Numbered from the stretch's first letter, positions 6,138 to 13,728 are shown. The stretch: DNA of 13,728 nt from Thiopontia sp964551545 (GCA_964551545.1 CAZKCT010000052.1:1-13728), one strand, 5' to 3'. Numbers and translations: made by a program. Notes: generated by a model from the letters alone, not told the origin.

Positions 6138-7387
6138 CAGGATTGGTCGGTTGGCGTATCAGACTGAGCGAGGAAGGCTTTATGAATTTCTTCGCCCAAC
6201 TGGAAAACGGCCATGGTATAGAGGGTTCGTGGGTTATAACGGGAGATGACATAGAAGTTGTGGCGGGCGATCCAGAATTCCGTGCCTTGTTCCCCCTTCA
6301 GCTCAAGCAGGAGCGCTTTGGCCTCATCGGGGTAGTCCTGGTTGGTCTGAAATCCTACCTGTCGGATCTCGCTAATAGTGAATTTGGGGCGCAGTTTCTT
6401 CAGGATCAGGTGACGGTACCCGGGCTCTATTGAAGCAGGGAGCTGAAGTGTGGCTCCCAGTTTGATTTGGTTAGGATTGTTATTAATGAATGCCTCAGGA
6501 TTTATCTGCTGTATCGTGCTCATGATCTCATCGATCTTTCCACCCTGTTGGCGTTGCACACTGCGTGCGATGGACCAGAGCGAGTCTCCACTCGCTACAG
6601 AGTGAGTTGTTTGAGGGGTAACCGGGTTGTGTTGGGCAGGGGCTGCAATAGGCTCCCCGACTTTCCAGCCATGGTGGCGGAGGTAGTTGCCAATGCTGCC
6701 GATGGCATCAGCGGGGGTGTGCCAGATGTCTTTCTTCCCATCCTGATCAAAATCGACCGCCAGTTTACGATAGTTGCTAGGCATGAACTGCGGCATCCCC
6801 ATCGCCCCAGCGTAGGATCCGCGATAGCTGAAGGGGTCGCGCTGCTCTTCGCGAGCCATCAGCAGGAAGGCCTCCAGCTCGGCGGTGAAGAAGCGTTCCC
6901 GCTTGGGGTAGTTGAAGGCGAAGGTGGCGAGGGCGTTGATCACCGGATCATCTCCCATATAGCCGCCATAGCGGGTCTCGACTCCCAGAACGCCCATGAT
7001 GATATGGGCGGGTACGCCATATTGTGCCTCTGCCTGGGTTAGCGTCTCTTGGTGCTTGTTCCAGAATTTCACTCCGTTGCGGATGATGCCGGGCTTCACA
7101 TGTTTGCCGCGATACTCTGCCCAAGGGCGAGACTCGGCCGGATTGGTCATCTTTGCCTTGCGCTTGGCGGCAGAGGTCTTTGGACTGATCTTCTTCTCTC
7201 GCAAAGTGAGCTGGTCGAGCAGTTGGGTCAATGGTTCACGTTCAAACTGGTGCTTTGTGACCATGCGCTCGATAAACTTCTGGACGTTGTCCCGTTCGCT
7301 CAATCGCTGAATTGGATCGCCAGCTTTGGTGGAGGCGACGGCTGTTGTAGCGCAGAGGAGAAGGAAGGGGAGGATGATTTGTTTCAT
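6137..7387 (-). CDS. mltB: MltB-type lytic murein transglycosylase (GH103) with an inserted LysM domain
   Basis: MltB cleaves the MurNAc-GlcNAc bond to give 1,6-anhydroMurNAc ends. The 416-residue protein has a signal peptide (hydrophobic 4-18, AVAS cleavage). The cysteine at 12 lacks a proper lipobox, so unlike E. coli MltB it is probably soluble in the periplasm. The catalytic part contains GVLGVETRYGGYMG (132-145) with catalytic E137, YAGAMGMPQFMPSNYRKLAVDFDQDGKKDIW (192-222), and the terminal NFYVISRYNPRTLYTMAVFQL (377-397). Between GWKVGEPIAAPAQ (240-252) and LRPKFTISEI (332-341) lies an extra segment of about 75 residues. It contains a LysM-like domain (about 262-317; GDSLWSIA, then QINPEAF, then KLGATLQLP) like that of FimV. 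LysM binds glycan, so the insert may raise substrate affinity. The gene begins 7 bases after rodA. Confidence 0.94.
   Translation of the reverse strand: MKQIILPFLLLCATTAVASTKAGDPIQRLSERDNVQKFIERMVTKHQFEREPLTQLLDQLTLREKKISPKTSAAKRKAKMTNPAESRPWAEYRGKHVKPGIIRNGVKFWNKHQETLTQAEAQYGVPAHIIMGVLGVETRYGGYMGDDPVINALATFAFNYPKRERFFTAELEAFLLMAREEQRDPFSYRGSYAGAMGMPQFMPSNYRKLAVDFDQDGKKDIWHTPADAIGSIGNYLRHHGWKVGEPIAAPAQHNPVTPQTTHSVASGDSLWSIARSVQRQQGGKIDEIMSTIQQINPEAFINNNPNQIKLGATLQLPASIEPGYRHLILKKLRPKFTISEIRQVGFQTNQDYPDEAKALLLELKGEQGTEFWIARHNFYVISRYNPRTLYTMAVFQLGEEIHKAFLAQSDTPTDQS
6437..6604 (-). other. Encoded FimV-like LysM domain within mltB
   Basis: Codons 262-317 of mltB. The translated segment starts at HSVASGDSLWSIA and ends at GATLQLPA. 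The first half carries the LysM G-D-(S/T)-L-W-x-I-A signature. The second half resembles FimV-type LysM (M-x-x-I-Q-x-x-NP-x-AF-x-x-N-x-N-x-I-K-x-G-A-x-L-x-LP). A proline/threonine-rich linker precedes it (PVTPQTT). Confidence 0.8.
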
Positions 7388-7394
7388 AAGGTTA

Positions 7395-8534
7395 TTACTG
7401 ATCCAGCAGTCTGCGGTGGGTGTGAATGGACATCAGGATGCCAAAGGCGGCCATCAAAGTCACCATTGAGGTGCCGCCATAACTCATCAGGGGCAGGGGC
7501 AGCCCGACCACGGGCAATAGGCCGCTCACCATCCCTACGTTAACAAAGAAATAGGTGAAAAAGATCATGGTGATGCCGCCGCTCAATAGTCGGGTGTAGC
7601 TCTCCTGAGCCTGCATCGCAATGGTTAGCCCTCGGTAGATGATCAAGAGGTAGAGGGTAAAGAGTAGCAGGACTCCAAGAAAACCGAACTCTTCAGCCAG
7701 TACTGCAAAGATAAAGTCGGTATGGCGCTCCGGGAGGAACTCCAGCTGGGATTGAGTGCCATTGAGCCACCCTTTACCGGTTGTGCCGCCAGAGCCGATG
7801 GCAATCTTGGATTGAATGATGTGGTAGCCGGAACCCCGAGGGTCGCTCTCTGGGTTGAGGAAGGTGAGCACTCGCTGCTTCTGATAATCCTTCATCAGAT
7901 AGAACCAGAGGATCGGCAGCAGTGCGGCTCCGGAGGCGATCAGTCCTGCGATAATGCGCCAGGAAATCCCGGCGAGAAAGAGAACAAAGAAGCCTGAGCT
8001 GGCGATCAGTAGTGAGGTTCCGAGATCCGGTTGGATTGCGATCAGCAGCACGGGGATCACGATCAGTGCAGTGGCCACCAGCAGTCGCTTGGGGTGTGGA
8101 GGAAGTGGTCGCTCGGCAAGATAGGCGGCAACCATCATCGGGATGATCAGCTTCATCATTTCCGAGGGCTGAAACAGAAAGATTCCCAAGTTGATCCAGC
8201 GCTGTGCCCCTTTGTGGGATTCGCCAAAAAAGGGGACTGTAATCAGCATCAATAGTCCCACAACAAACATCCAGAAGGTGATGATCTTGAGCCAGTGAGG
8301 GGGGATCTGGGCGACGACAAAGAGGACACCAAACGCGACCAAGACCCGGATCAGCTGCCGGTTCATCATCTCTGGGTCGCCGCCGCTGGCGCTGTAGATG
8401 ACCAACAGGCCAAACAGGGTGAGCAGAATCAGGCCGCCAAGCAGCGGCAGATCGATATGGATTCGATCGCAGAATGGGATGCGGCGTTGAGTATAGTCAA
8501 CACCTCGACTGTCTAGAGCGGAACGGCTACTCAT
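7395..8534 (-). CDS. rodA: RodA, SEDS peptidoglycan glycosyltransferase of the elongasome
   Basis: RodA (MrdB) polymerises lipid II into glycan strands with PBP2 during side-wall growth. The 379-residue membrane protein has about ten hydrophobic segments starting near residue 29. SEDS hallmarks are visible: GAQRWINLGIFLFQPSEMMKL (109-129), AIQPDLGTSLL (166-176), and FLPERHTDFIFAVLAEEFG (266-284), where D273 is the expected catalytic aspartate. The SYGGTS motif lies near the end. The RodA rather than FtsW identity follows from the neighbouring mrdA and mreBCD. Its ATG overlaps the mrdA stop by 4 bases (ATGA), matching the 1:1 complex with PBP2. Confidence 0.97.
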   Translation of the reverse strand: MSSRSALDSRGVDYTQRRIPFCDRIHIDLPLLGGLILLTLFGLLVIYSASGGDPEMMNRQLIRVLVAFGVLFVVAQIPPHWLKIITFWMFVVGLLMLITVPFFGESHKGAQRWINLGIFLFQPSEMMKLIIPMMVAAYLAERPLPPHPKRLLVATALIVIPVLLIAIQPDLGTSLLIASSGFFVLFLAGISWRIIAGLIASGAALLPILWFYLMKDYQKQRVLTFLNPESDPRGSGYHIIQSKIAIGSGGTTGKGWLNGTQSQLEFLPERHTDFIFAVLAEEFGFLGVLLLFTLYLLIIYRGLTIAMQAQESYTRLLSGGITMIFFTYFFVNVGMVSGLLPVVGLPLPLMSYGGTSMVTLMAAFGILMSIHTHRRLLDQ

Positions 8535-10375
8535 GTGGCATCCTCTCGTAGATAGCGGTCCATCACCTGTTTGGCAATCGGTGCGGCAACTGAGCCTCCG
8601 TGACCACCATTCTCAACGATGACCGCAATCGCAATTTCTGGATCTTCCATCGGGGCGAAGGCGACAAAGAGTGCGTGGTCGCGAAGATGTTCAGGCAGAG
8701 AGTCTTCATCATAGGTGTCCCCCTGTTTGACGGTATAGACCTGGGCTGTGCCGGTCTTCCCTGCAATGGTGTAGGGAGACTTTCTGCCGATCTTCTTCGC
8801 TGTGCCACGCTTGCTGTGAACCACGCGGCGCATCGAGTCATGGATCTGCTTCCAGTGAGAGGGATACTTAATCGGGATCGCCTTCCCTGGCTGGTGTGGT
8901 TGTAGTTGTGGGTTCTCTGCCCCAGGGCCTTGCAGGGCATAGAGTAGGTGGGGTTGCATTGTCTGCCCATGGTTGGCGAGCGTTGCGGTCGCGGAGGCGA
9001 GTTGTAGTGGGGTTGAGGTGAAGAATCCCTGGCCGATCCCGACACTCAGTGTCTCGCCGGGATACCAAGGCTCCTCTCGGTAGGCCTCTTTCCATTGACG
9101 CGAGGGAAGCACCCCGGCCTGTTCGCCGGTGATGTCAGCACCGGTGGGGCGTCCAAATCCAAAATGAGTGAGATAGCGGTTGATCTCGTCGATCCCCATC
9201 TCAAAGGCGAGGTCATAGAAGAAGACGTCACAGGATTCGACAATGGCTTTATCGAGATCGGTCTCTCCGTGCCCCCGCTTTTTCCAGTCACGATACTTGT
9301 GTTTATAACCCTTGATTCGATACCAGCCGGGGCAGAACGTTGATTCGTCGGTATGGACGTGGCCCGTCTCCAGACCGGCCAGCGCCATCATGGGTTTGAT
9401 TGTTGATCCGGGAGGATACTGTCCTCGCAGAAAGCGGTTAAAGAGGGGGCGTTGCTTGGAATCGCGCAGCGCATGGTAATCTTTGCGTCCAATGCCATTG
9501 ACGAAGAGGTTGGTGTTAAAGGAGGGGGTGCTCAACATCGCCAACACCTCTCCAGTTCGAGGCTGAATGGCGACCACCGCACCACGGTAGTCACCCATCG
9601 CCTCATCAGCGATCGCCTGCAGCTTGCTGTCGATAGTAAGGAACAGGTCATCTCCAGGGGTTGGCTGCGTCTCTTCCAGGACTCGAATGGTACGCCCGAC
9701 CACATTGCTCTCAATCTGCCGAACCCCCGGCGTGCCGAGAAGCAGATCTTCATAATAGTGTTCGATCCCAGTCTTTCCGATCTGCTCCAGGCCACGGTAA
9801 CGTAGTGGATCAATCTGCGTCAGCTCCTGCTCGTTGATTCGCCCTACATAGCCAACGACATGAGCTGTCAGGTTGTGTAGCGGGTAGTGGCGTGTCTGGC
9901 GATCCCGGATAGTGACGCCAGGAAATTGATAACGGTTGACCTCGAAACGGGCCACCTCTTCGTCGCTGAGTGAGAAACGTAGCGGGGTTGAACGAAAACG
10001 ACGGGCCCGTTTTCGCTCCTGATGAAAACGCTCCAGATCCTCTTCACCAAAGGGGATGATGGCTGCCAACTGTTGCAGTGTCTCTTCTAGATCAGAGACC
10101 TGTTCCGGGGTGATCTCCAGACTGAATGTCGTACGGTTTTCGGCCAATAGAACGCCGTTGCGATCATAGATATTGCCGCGTGGTGGGGGGACGGAGAGGG
10201 TGTGTACCCGATTGTCATCCGAGAGGGTTTTGAAGTGGTCATGCTGGGAGATCTGTAACGAGAACATCCGCGCCGCAAGCACCAGCACCATCAAGGCGGC
10301 GAACCCCATTGCAACGGTGGCCCGATGACGAAACAGACGCGCCTCGAAATGGTGGTCCTTGAGTGCGGGAATCAT
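8531..10375 (-). CDS. mrdA: Penicillin-binding protein 2, elongasome transpeptidase
   Basis: A class B PBP that cross-links new side-wall peptidoglycan and activates RodA. The 614-residue protein has a short cytoplasmic N-terminus, one membrane segment (about 22-40), and a pedestal/dimerisation region with PPPRGNIYDRNGVLLAEN (63-80). The transpeptidase domain has S324-T-I-K327 (nucleophile in QYPPGSTIKPMM), S381-C-D383 (the S-x-D variant typical of PBP2) and K540-T-G542 (GKTGTAQV). Length is slightly under E. coli PBP2. Its ATG overlaps the mreD stop by 4 bases and its stop overlaps the rodA ATG by 4 bases. Confidence 0.97.
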   Translation of the reverse strand: MIPALKDHHFEARLFRHRATVAMGFAALMVLVLAARMFSLQISQHDHFKTLSDDNRVHTLSVPPPRGNIYDRNGVLLAENRTTFSLEITPEQVSDLEETLQQLAAIIPFGEEDLERFHQERKRARRFRSTPLRFSLSDEEVARFEVNRYQFPGVTIRDRQTRHYPLHNLTAHVVGYVGRINEQELTQIDPLRYRGLEQIGKTGIEHYYEDLLLGTPGVRQIESNVVGRTIRVLEETQPTPGDDLFLTIDSKLQAIADEAMGDYRGAVVAIQPRTGEVLAMLSTPSFNTNLFVNGIGRKDYHALRDSKQRPLFNRFLRGQYPPGSTIKPMMALAGLETGHVHTDESTFCPGWYRIKGYKHKYRDWKKRGHGETDLDKAIVESCDVFFYDLAFEMGIDEINRYLTHFGFGRPTGADITGEQAGVLPSRQWKEAYREEPWYPGETLSVGIGQGFFTSTPLQLASATATLANHGQTMQPHLLYALQGPGAENPQLQPHQPGKAIPIKYPSHWKQIHDSMRRVVHSKRGTAKKIGRKSPYTIAGKTGTAQVYTVKQGDTYDEDSLPEHLRDHALFVAFAPMEDPEIAIAVIVENGGHGGSVAAPIAKQVMDRYLREDAT

Positions 10376-10857
10376 TTCGGTTGCGGGTGAAAGAGGCGGT
10401 CAGCCAGAAGATAGAGCACTGGCCACAGAAGAGGGGTTGTCAACAGTGGTGCCCAGAAGCCAAGCGTATCGGGCGCACCGGTGGTTATGGTTCGAATCAG
10501 ATAGATGATCAGCAGGTTGAGTAGGGTGATCAGTGCGACCGTGATCATCTGTTGCAACACCACAAAGACACGCAACTGTAGATGGAAGCGGAGGCCGATA
10601 AAGGTGGTGGCTGCGTAGGTGAGGGCATGAGTGCCGAAGAGTGTTCCTGTCAATGCGTCGGTCAAGATGCCAAAAAACCAGCTGCGCAAAATGCCAGTCT
10701 GGAGTGGGGCATAGATGGCAAGATAGAGCAGTACCAGTGAGATCCAATGTGGACGGAATGGGCGCAGGGATTCAGGCAGTGGAACCAGTGTCAGGAAGAG
10801 GGCGCTGACCAGTAGCAGGATTGGTGCCCCCAACTCGTGTTGGTTATTGCGCTTCAT
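10372..10857 (-). CDS. mreD: Rod shape-determining membrane protein MreD
   Basis: MreD is an integral inner-membrane member of the MreBCD shape complex. The 161-residue protein is highly hydrophobic with about five membrane segments (near 11-27, 38-60, 70-90, 98-123 and 135-153). LPESLRPFRPHWISLVLLYLAIY (27-49) resembles the conserved MreD P-x-W-x-x-L-x-L-x-Y-W segment. Family sequences diverge strongly, so position between mreC and mrdA is important evidence. It overlaps both neighbours by 4 bases. Confidence 0.93.
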   Translation of the reverse strand: MKRNNQHELGAPILLLVSALFLTLVPLPESLRPFRPHWISLVLLYLAIYAPLQTGILRSWFFGILTDALTGTLFGTHALTYAATTFIGLRFHLQLRVFVVLQQMITVALITLLNLLIIYLIRTITTGAPDTLGFWAPLLTTPLLWPVLYLLADRLFHPQPK

Positions 10858-11732
10858 TGGGTGCTGGGCGATTGTGGGCCGCTGGATTGTGCGGCGGGCC
10901 AGACCAAGAGCACCTCACGGCTGCGTTCAAGTGCGGCCGCAGGCGTGAGTGTGGCCTCGGAAAAAGGCTGATCATCTGGGTGGTCGATCGATTCGACCGT
11001 TCCAACCGGATGTCCGAATGGAAAACGTCCTCCCAGTCCAGAGGTGATTAGGACATCTCCCGGAATGAGATCGCTGCCGCTGGGGAGAAAGCGCACCCGA
11101 ATCTTGTGGGCGTGTCCAATACCGGATGCAATGGCTCGAAGGCCATTTCTCCGATTCTGTACCGGGATCGAGTGCTGAGGAGAGGAGATCAGCAGTGCGG
11201 TGCTGGAGATCGGGCTGACTCGTACAATCTGTCCCATGACGCCATCTGCATCCATCACCGGTTGGCCGATATAGACTCCATCAGTGCTCCCTTTGTTGAG
11301 AACCACTTCTTGGTTGAAGAGATCAAGATCAATCGCCATGATCTCTGCAATCAGTACGTGATCATCGCCATAGTGAAAAGAGGAGTCGAGCAACTCTCGC
11401 AGTCGATTGTTTTCTGCTTCCGTTGCCTCCTGTTTCTGGAGCTTCTGTTGAAGTAACAGATTCTTCTTTTTCAGGCTCGCATTCTCCTCTTGCAGTGTGC
11501 CGTGGGAGGAGAGTCCTTCGGAGGCCCATTCGATCAAAGTCGAGGGGAGGCCAATCAGCTGCTGAACAGGATGCAACAAGGTTTCCATCCAGAGACGAAG
11601 CTGATGTGCCTTCTGCAACCGGTGATCAGTCGCGATCAGGACCAGCGAGAGCAGCGCCACAGCAGCCATTTTCAGGGCGAGGGCATCTCCTCTCCTGAAT
11701 AATGATCCCTGGGATGCGGCGTTCGCAGGCAA
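10854..11732 (-). CDS. mreC: Rod shape-determining protein MreC
   Basis: MreC is a bitopic inner-membrane scaffold that joins MreB/MreD to PBP2. The 292-residue protein has a short cytoplasmic N-terminus with SLFRRG (10-15) like the family's F-S-R-G start, and a membrane helix (about 21-35). A coiled coil follows (about 76-116, dense in E, K, L and Q), then the beta-domain pair, with LNKGSTDGVYIGQPVMDADGVMGQIV as the conserved core and SGLGGRFPFGHPVGTV later. The start is uncertain. The longest reading begins at TTG (11730-11732), 20 bases after the mreB stop, without a visible Shine-Dalgarno. The first in-frame ATG (11667-11669) would lose the SLFRRG segment and begin inside the membrane helix, so I keep TTG. 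The stop overlaps the mreD ATG by 4 bases. Confidence 0.94.
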   Translation of the reverse strand: MPANAASQGSLFRRGDALALKMAAVALLSLVLIATDHRLQKAHQLRLWMETLLHPVQQLIGLPSTLIEWASEGLSSHGTLQEENASLKKKNLLLQQKLQKQEATEAENNRLRELLDSSFHYGDDHVLIAEIMAIDLDLFNQEVVLNKGSTDGVYIGQPVMDADGVMGQIVRVSPISSTALLISSPQHSIPVQNRRNGLRAIASGIGHAHKIRVRFLPSGSDLIPGDVLITSGLGGRFPFGHPVGTVESIDHPDDQPFSEATLTPAAALERSREVLLVWPAAQSSGPQSPSTQ

Positions 11733-11752
11733 GGGTGAGTGTGAATGACCGC

Positions 11753-12793
11753 TTAGTTGGTCAGGAACGAGGTGCTGCTGGTCTCATCCATCAACTCCAG
11801 CGCACGTCCGCCCCCACGGGCAACACAGGTGAGCGGATCCTCTGCAACCACCACCGGCAGGCCAGTCTCCTCCGTCAGGAGTCGGTCCAGATCCTGCAAC
11901 AGTGCACCACCACCGGTCAGCACCATGCCGCGTTCTGAGATGTCACCCGCCAGCTCAGGGGGGGTCTTCTCCAGCGCATCACGCACGGCACGGATGATCT
12001 CGGAGAGAGGCTCTTGCAGGGCCTCCAGAATCTCATTGCTGTTGACTGTGAAGGCGCGTGGAATCCCCTCTGCCAGATTGCGACCACGGACCTCAATCTC
12101 CGTGATCTCGTTTCCAGGGAAGGCGCTTCCAATCTCCATCTTGATACGCTCTGCGGTTGCCTCACCAATCAGGCTGCCGTAGTTACGTTTGACATAGCTG
12201 ACAATGGCCTCATCAAAGCGGTCGCCACCGACACGAACTGATGCGGAGTAGACCACACCGGCGAGAGAGATGATCGCCACTTCTGTGGTACCACCACCGA
12301 TATCGACCACCATGGATCCGCCTGGTTGTTCGACTGGCAGGCCGGCACCGATGGCCGCCGCCATGGGCTCTTCGATCAGGTGAACCTCGCGGGCACCCGC
12401 ACCCTCTGCGGACTCCTTGATGGCTCGGCGTTCGACTTGTGTTGCGCCACAAGGGACGCAGACCAGCACACGAGGGCTGGGCTTGAAAAAGCGGTTTTCA
12501 TGCACTTTGTGGATGAAGTGCTGCAACATCTTTTCAGTGATGTTGAAGTCGGCGATCACGCCGTCCTTGAGTGGGCGAATCGCCTCGATATTTCCTGGTG
12601 TCCGTCCGAGCATCCGTTTTGCCTCGATACCTACTGCGGCAATCGACTTGCTTCCACGCCCCTCCTCGCGAGTGGCAACCACGGAGGGTTCATTCAGTAC
12701 AATGCCCTGATTTCTCACATAAACCAGTGTGTTAGCAGTTCCAAGATCAATCGAAAGGTCGTTGGAGAAGAATCCAAACAGGCGTCCAAACAT
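11753..12793 (-). CDS. mreB: Rod shape-determining actin homologue MreB
   Basis: MreB forms membrane-bound filaments that orient side-wall synthesis. The 346-residue protein has an N-terminal amphipathic helix (MFGRLFGFFS) for membrane binding. The actin-fold nucleotide motifs are in order: DLGTANT (16-22, phosphate 1), DIGGGTT (164-170, phosphate 2) and LTGGGALL (292-299, adenosine). FSNDLSIDLGTANTLVYV (9-26) and VLNEPSVVA (32-40) are near identical to other gammaproteobacterial MreB proteins as I recall them. It is the first gene of the minus-strand block, with AAGGA 7 bases before the ATG and a candidate promoter upstream. Confidence 0.98.
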   Translation of the reverse strand: MFGRLFGFFSNDLSIDLGTANTLVYVRNQGIVLNEPSVVATREEGRGSKSIAAVGIEAKRMLGRTPGNIEAIRPLKDGVIADFNITEKMLQHFIHKVHENRFFKPSPRVLVCVPCGATQVERRAIKESAEGAGAREVHLIEEPMAAAIGAGLPVEQPGGSMVVDIGGGTTEVAIISLAGVVYSASVRVGGDRFDEAIVSYVKRNYGSLIGEATAERIKMEIGSAFPGNEITEIEVRGRNLAEGIPRAFTVNSNEILEALQEPLSEIIRAVRDALEKTPPELAGDISERGMVLTGGGALLQDLDRLLTEETGLPVVVAEDPLTCVARGGGRALELMDETSSTSFLTN

Positions 12794-12800
12794 CTTATTT

Positions 12801-12805
12801 TCCTT
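12801..12805 (-). promoter_or_regulatory. Ribosome binding site of mreB
   Basis: AAGGA on the minus strand, within AAGGAAAA, 7 bases before the mreB ATG. Confidence 0.6.
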
Positions 12806-12836
12806 GTTATTTGGCGGTAGTGATCACAGCCGGAGA

Positions 12837-12865
12837 AGAGTAACAGCCGCGCAGATTTGGGGCAA
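12837..12865 (-). promoter_or_regulatory. Candidate promoter of the mreB-led block
   Basis: Read on the minus strand: TTGCCC (12865-12860), a 17-base spacer, then TACTCT (12842-12837) preceded by TGT, which makes an extended -10. This would place the transcription start near 12830, giving a 5' leader of about 36 bases. Hexamer matches are moderate, but spacing and place are right for a sigma-70 promoter. Confidence 0.45.
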
Positions 12866-12937
12866 CTGCAAGAGCCGGAAACGCAGTAGTTTTCCATGAT
12901 TGATCAGGGGTTTCTCTGGATTTTGAAAGGGGGATTG

Positions 12938-12946
12938 TGCTACTTT
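12938..12946 (+). promoter_or_regulatory. Weak candidate extended -10 for gatC
   Basis: TGCTACTTT gives a TG-extended -10 (TACTTT at 12941-12946), about 49 bases before the gatC ATG. No matching -35 lies at the right distance; TTGAAA at 12923 is too close. The only plus-strand promoter hint I see in the divergent gap. Confidence 0.25.
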
Positions 12947-12994
12947 TACGCGCCTTGTGATGAACCCCTCTTTACCGAAACTGGAACAATAGAT

Positions 12995-13282
12995 ATGTCA
13001 CTGGAAAAACAGGATGTTGAGAAGATCGCACACCTTGCACGGTTGGCGGTCGACGAAGCGGCCATTCCCGGTTATGCCGAAGACCTTTCAGGAATTCTCG
13101 ATCTGGTCGACCAGATGAGTGCGGTCGATACTGATGGTGTCGAACCACTGGCCCACCCACATGACGCGATACAGCGTCTGCGTGAGGATGTGGTGACCGA
13201 AGAGAACCAGCGTGAACTGCTGCAGTCGAATGCCCCACAGACCGATGCGGGCCTCTTCCTCGTCCCCAAAGTAATCGAATAA
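12995..13282 (+). CDS. gatC: Aspartyl/glutamyl-tRNA(Asn/Gln) amidotransferase subunit C
   Basis: GatC is the small subunit that wraps around GatA and stabilises the GatCAB complex, which amidates mischarged Glu-tRNA(Gln) or Asp-tRNA(Asn). The 95-residue protein starts MSLEKQDVEKIAHLARLAVDEA, the standard GatC opening, and carries the ILDLVDQMSAVDTDGVEPLAHP segment (31-52). It ends with LFLVPKVIE, the usual GatC tail (FxVPKVIE). An in-frame ATG at 12896 would add 33 residues with no family match, so I use the ATG at 12995. The ribosome site is weak (GGA about 10 bases upstream). gatA follows after 75 bases. Confidence 0.95.
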   Translation: MSLEKQDVEKIAHLARLAVDEAAIPGYAEDLSGILDLVDQMSAVDTDGVEPLAHPHDAIQRLREDVVTEENQRELLQSNAPQTDAGLFLVPKVIE

Positions 13283-13357
13283 CTGTAATTATTCAGCTTA
13301 CTCCCCTACGTTCCAATAGCGGCGTTCAAAAATTGTTGATTTGGTAACTAAAATAGA

Positions 13358-13728
13358 ATGAAAGAGAAAACACTCGCAGAGCTCTCATCGATGCTGCAGA
13401 ACAAGCAGGCATCGAGCGTTGAGTTGACCCAATATTACCTGGATCGGATCGAGAGCCTTGATCCGCAGCTCAACAGCTTCATCTCCGTGACCGGAGAGGC
13501 GGCATTGAAACAGGCAGCGGCTGCTGATGCGAAGATCGCAGCTGGTGAAGCGGGCCCATTGACCGGCCTGCCGATGGCGCATAAAGATATTTTCTGTACC
13601 CAGGGGGTCCGTACCTCCTGTGGTTCGAAGATGCTGGATAACTTTATCGCTCCCTACAATGCTACGGTGGTTGAGAAGATCAACCATGCCGGCATGGTGA
13701 TGCTGGGCAAGACCAATATGGATGAGTT
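13358..13728 (+). CDS. gatA: Aspartyl/glutamyl-tRNA amidotransferase subunit A, N-terminal part
   Basis: The first 123 codons of gatA, cut by the window end. GatA is the amidase subunit that releases ammonia from glutamine. The translation begins MKEKTLAELSSMLQNKQ and shows the amidase-signature start: LTGLPMAHKDIFCTQGVRTS (68-87), where K76 is the first member of the Ser-cisSer-Lys triad, and MVMLGKTNMDE at the edge. The two catalytic serines lie beyond the window. The ATG at 13358 has no clear Shine-Dalgarno, and the 75-base gap after gatC is AT-rich without a convincing terminator, so gatC and gatA are probably co-transcribed. Confidence 0.95.
   Translation, partial: MKEKTLAELSSMLQNKQASSVELTQYYLDRIESLDPQLNSFISVTGEAALKQAAAADAKIAAGEAGPLTGLPMAHKDIFCTQGVRTSCGSKMLDNFIAPYNATVVEKINHAGMVMLGKTNMDE

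Noticed and set aside
6467..7042. Plus-strand open frame of 191 codons opposite mltB
   Set aside because: Antisense shadow of a clear MltB catalytic domain, with no motif of its own.
12896..12994. Longer gatC start at the ATG at 12896
   Set aside because: It adds 33 residues with no GatC similarity across the likely promoter region; standard GatC begins at 12995.
13277..13294. Inverted repeat GAATAA-CTGTAA-TTATTC at the gatC stop
   Set aside because: The 6-base stem is AT-rich, overlaps the stop codon and has no following T run, so it is a poor terminator, and gatA follows directly.
1..13728. Search for mobile elements, CRISPR arrays, tRNA or rRNA genes, toxin-antitoxin or defence genes
   Set aside because: Nothing by eye: no repeat arrays, transposase motifs, cloverleaf-like segments or abrupt change in base composition.

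Overview
The window looks like a chromosomal core region of a gammaproteobacterium. I infer a Chromatiales-like or sulfur-oxidiser-type relative from the gene order mreBCD-mrdA-rodA-mltB-rlpA-dacA-dat-ybeD-lipB-lipA, with gatCA divergent from mreB. No rRNA or other phylogenetic marker was compared, so the placement is tentative. I see no mobile elements, CRISPR arrays, tRNAs or rRNAs. The sequence is coding-dense; the longest non-coding stretch is about 200 bases.

Right end (12794-13728): a divergent promoter region separates mreB (minus strand) from gatC and gatA (plus strand). The two gat genes encode subunits of the tRNA-dependent amidotransferase GatCAB, and gatA runs off the window.

Centre (12793 down to 4114, minus strand): a cell-wall and cell-shape block. 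It holds mreB, mreC, mreD, mrdA (PBP2) and rodA (the rod elongation machine), then mltB and rlpA (two lytic transglycosylase-family proteins) and dacA (a PBP5-type DD-carboxypeptidase). Most junctions are 1 to 4 base overlaps or gaps of 20 bases or less. The 68-base gap before dacA is the exception and may hold an internal promoter.

Left part (4096 down to 320, minus strand): dat (D-amino-acid aminotransferase), ybeD, lipB and lipA, then a 345-residue HIT-superfamily protein resembling GDP-hexose phosphorylases of the GDPGP1/VTC2 type. dat, ybeD, lipB and lipA are joined by 4-base overlaps. A small secreted-looking protein of unknown function on the plus strand (45-323) converges on the HIT-type gene, and both stop codons lie inside one CTAG.

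Functionally, the block links peptidoglycan synthesis (PBP2/RodA guided by MreBCD), cleavage (MltB, RlpA), trimming (DacA) and possible D-alanine handling (Dat) with lipoate biosynthesis (LipB, LipA). The points most worth a second look are the GDPGP1/VTC2-like gene at the end of the lipoate genes, a FimV-like LysM domain inserted inside MltB, and a paired-cysteine variant of RlpA. I did not find a clearly new multi-gene system.
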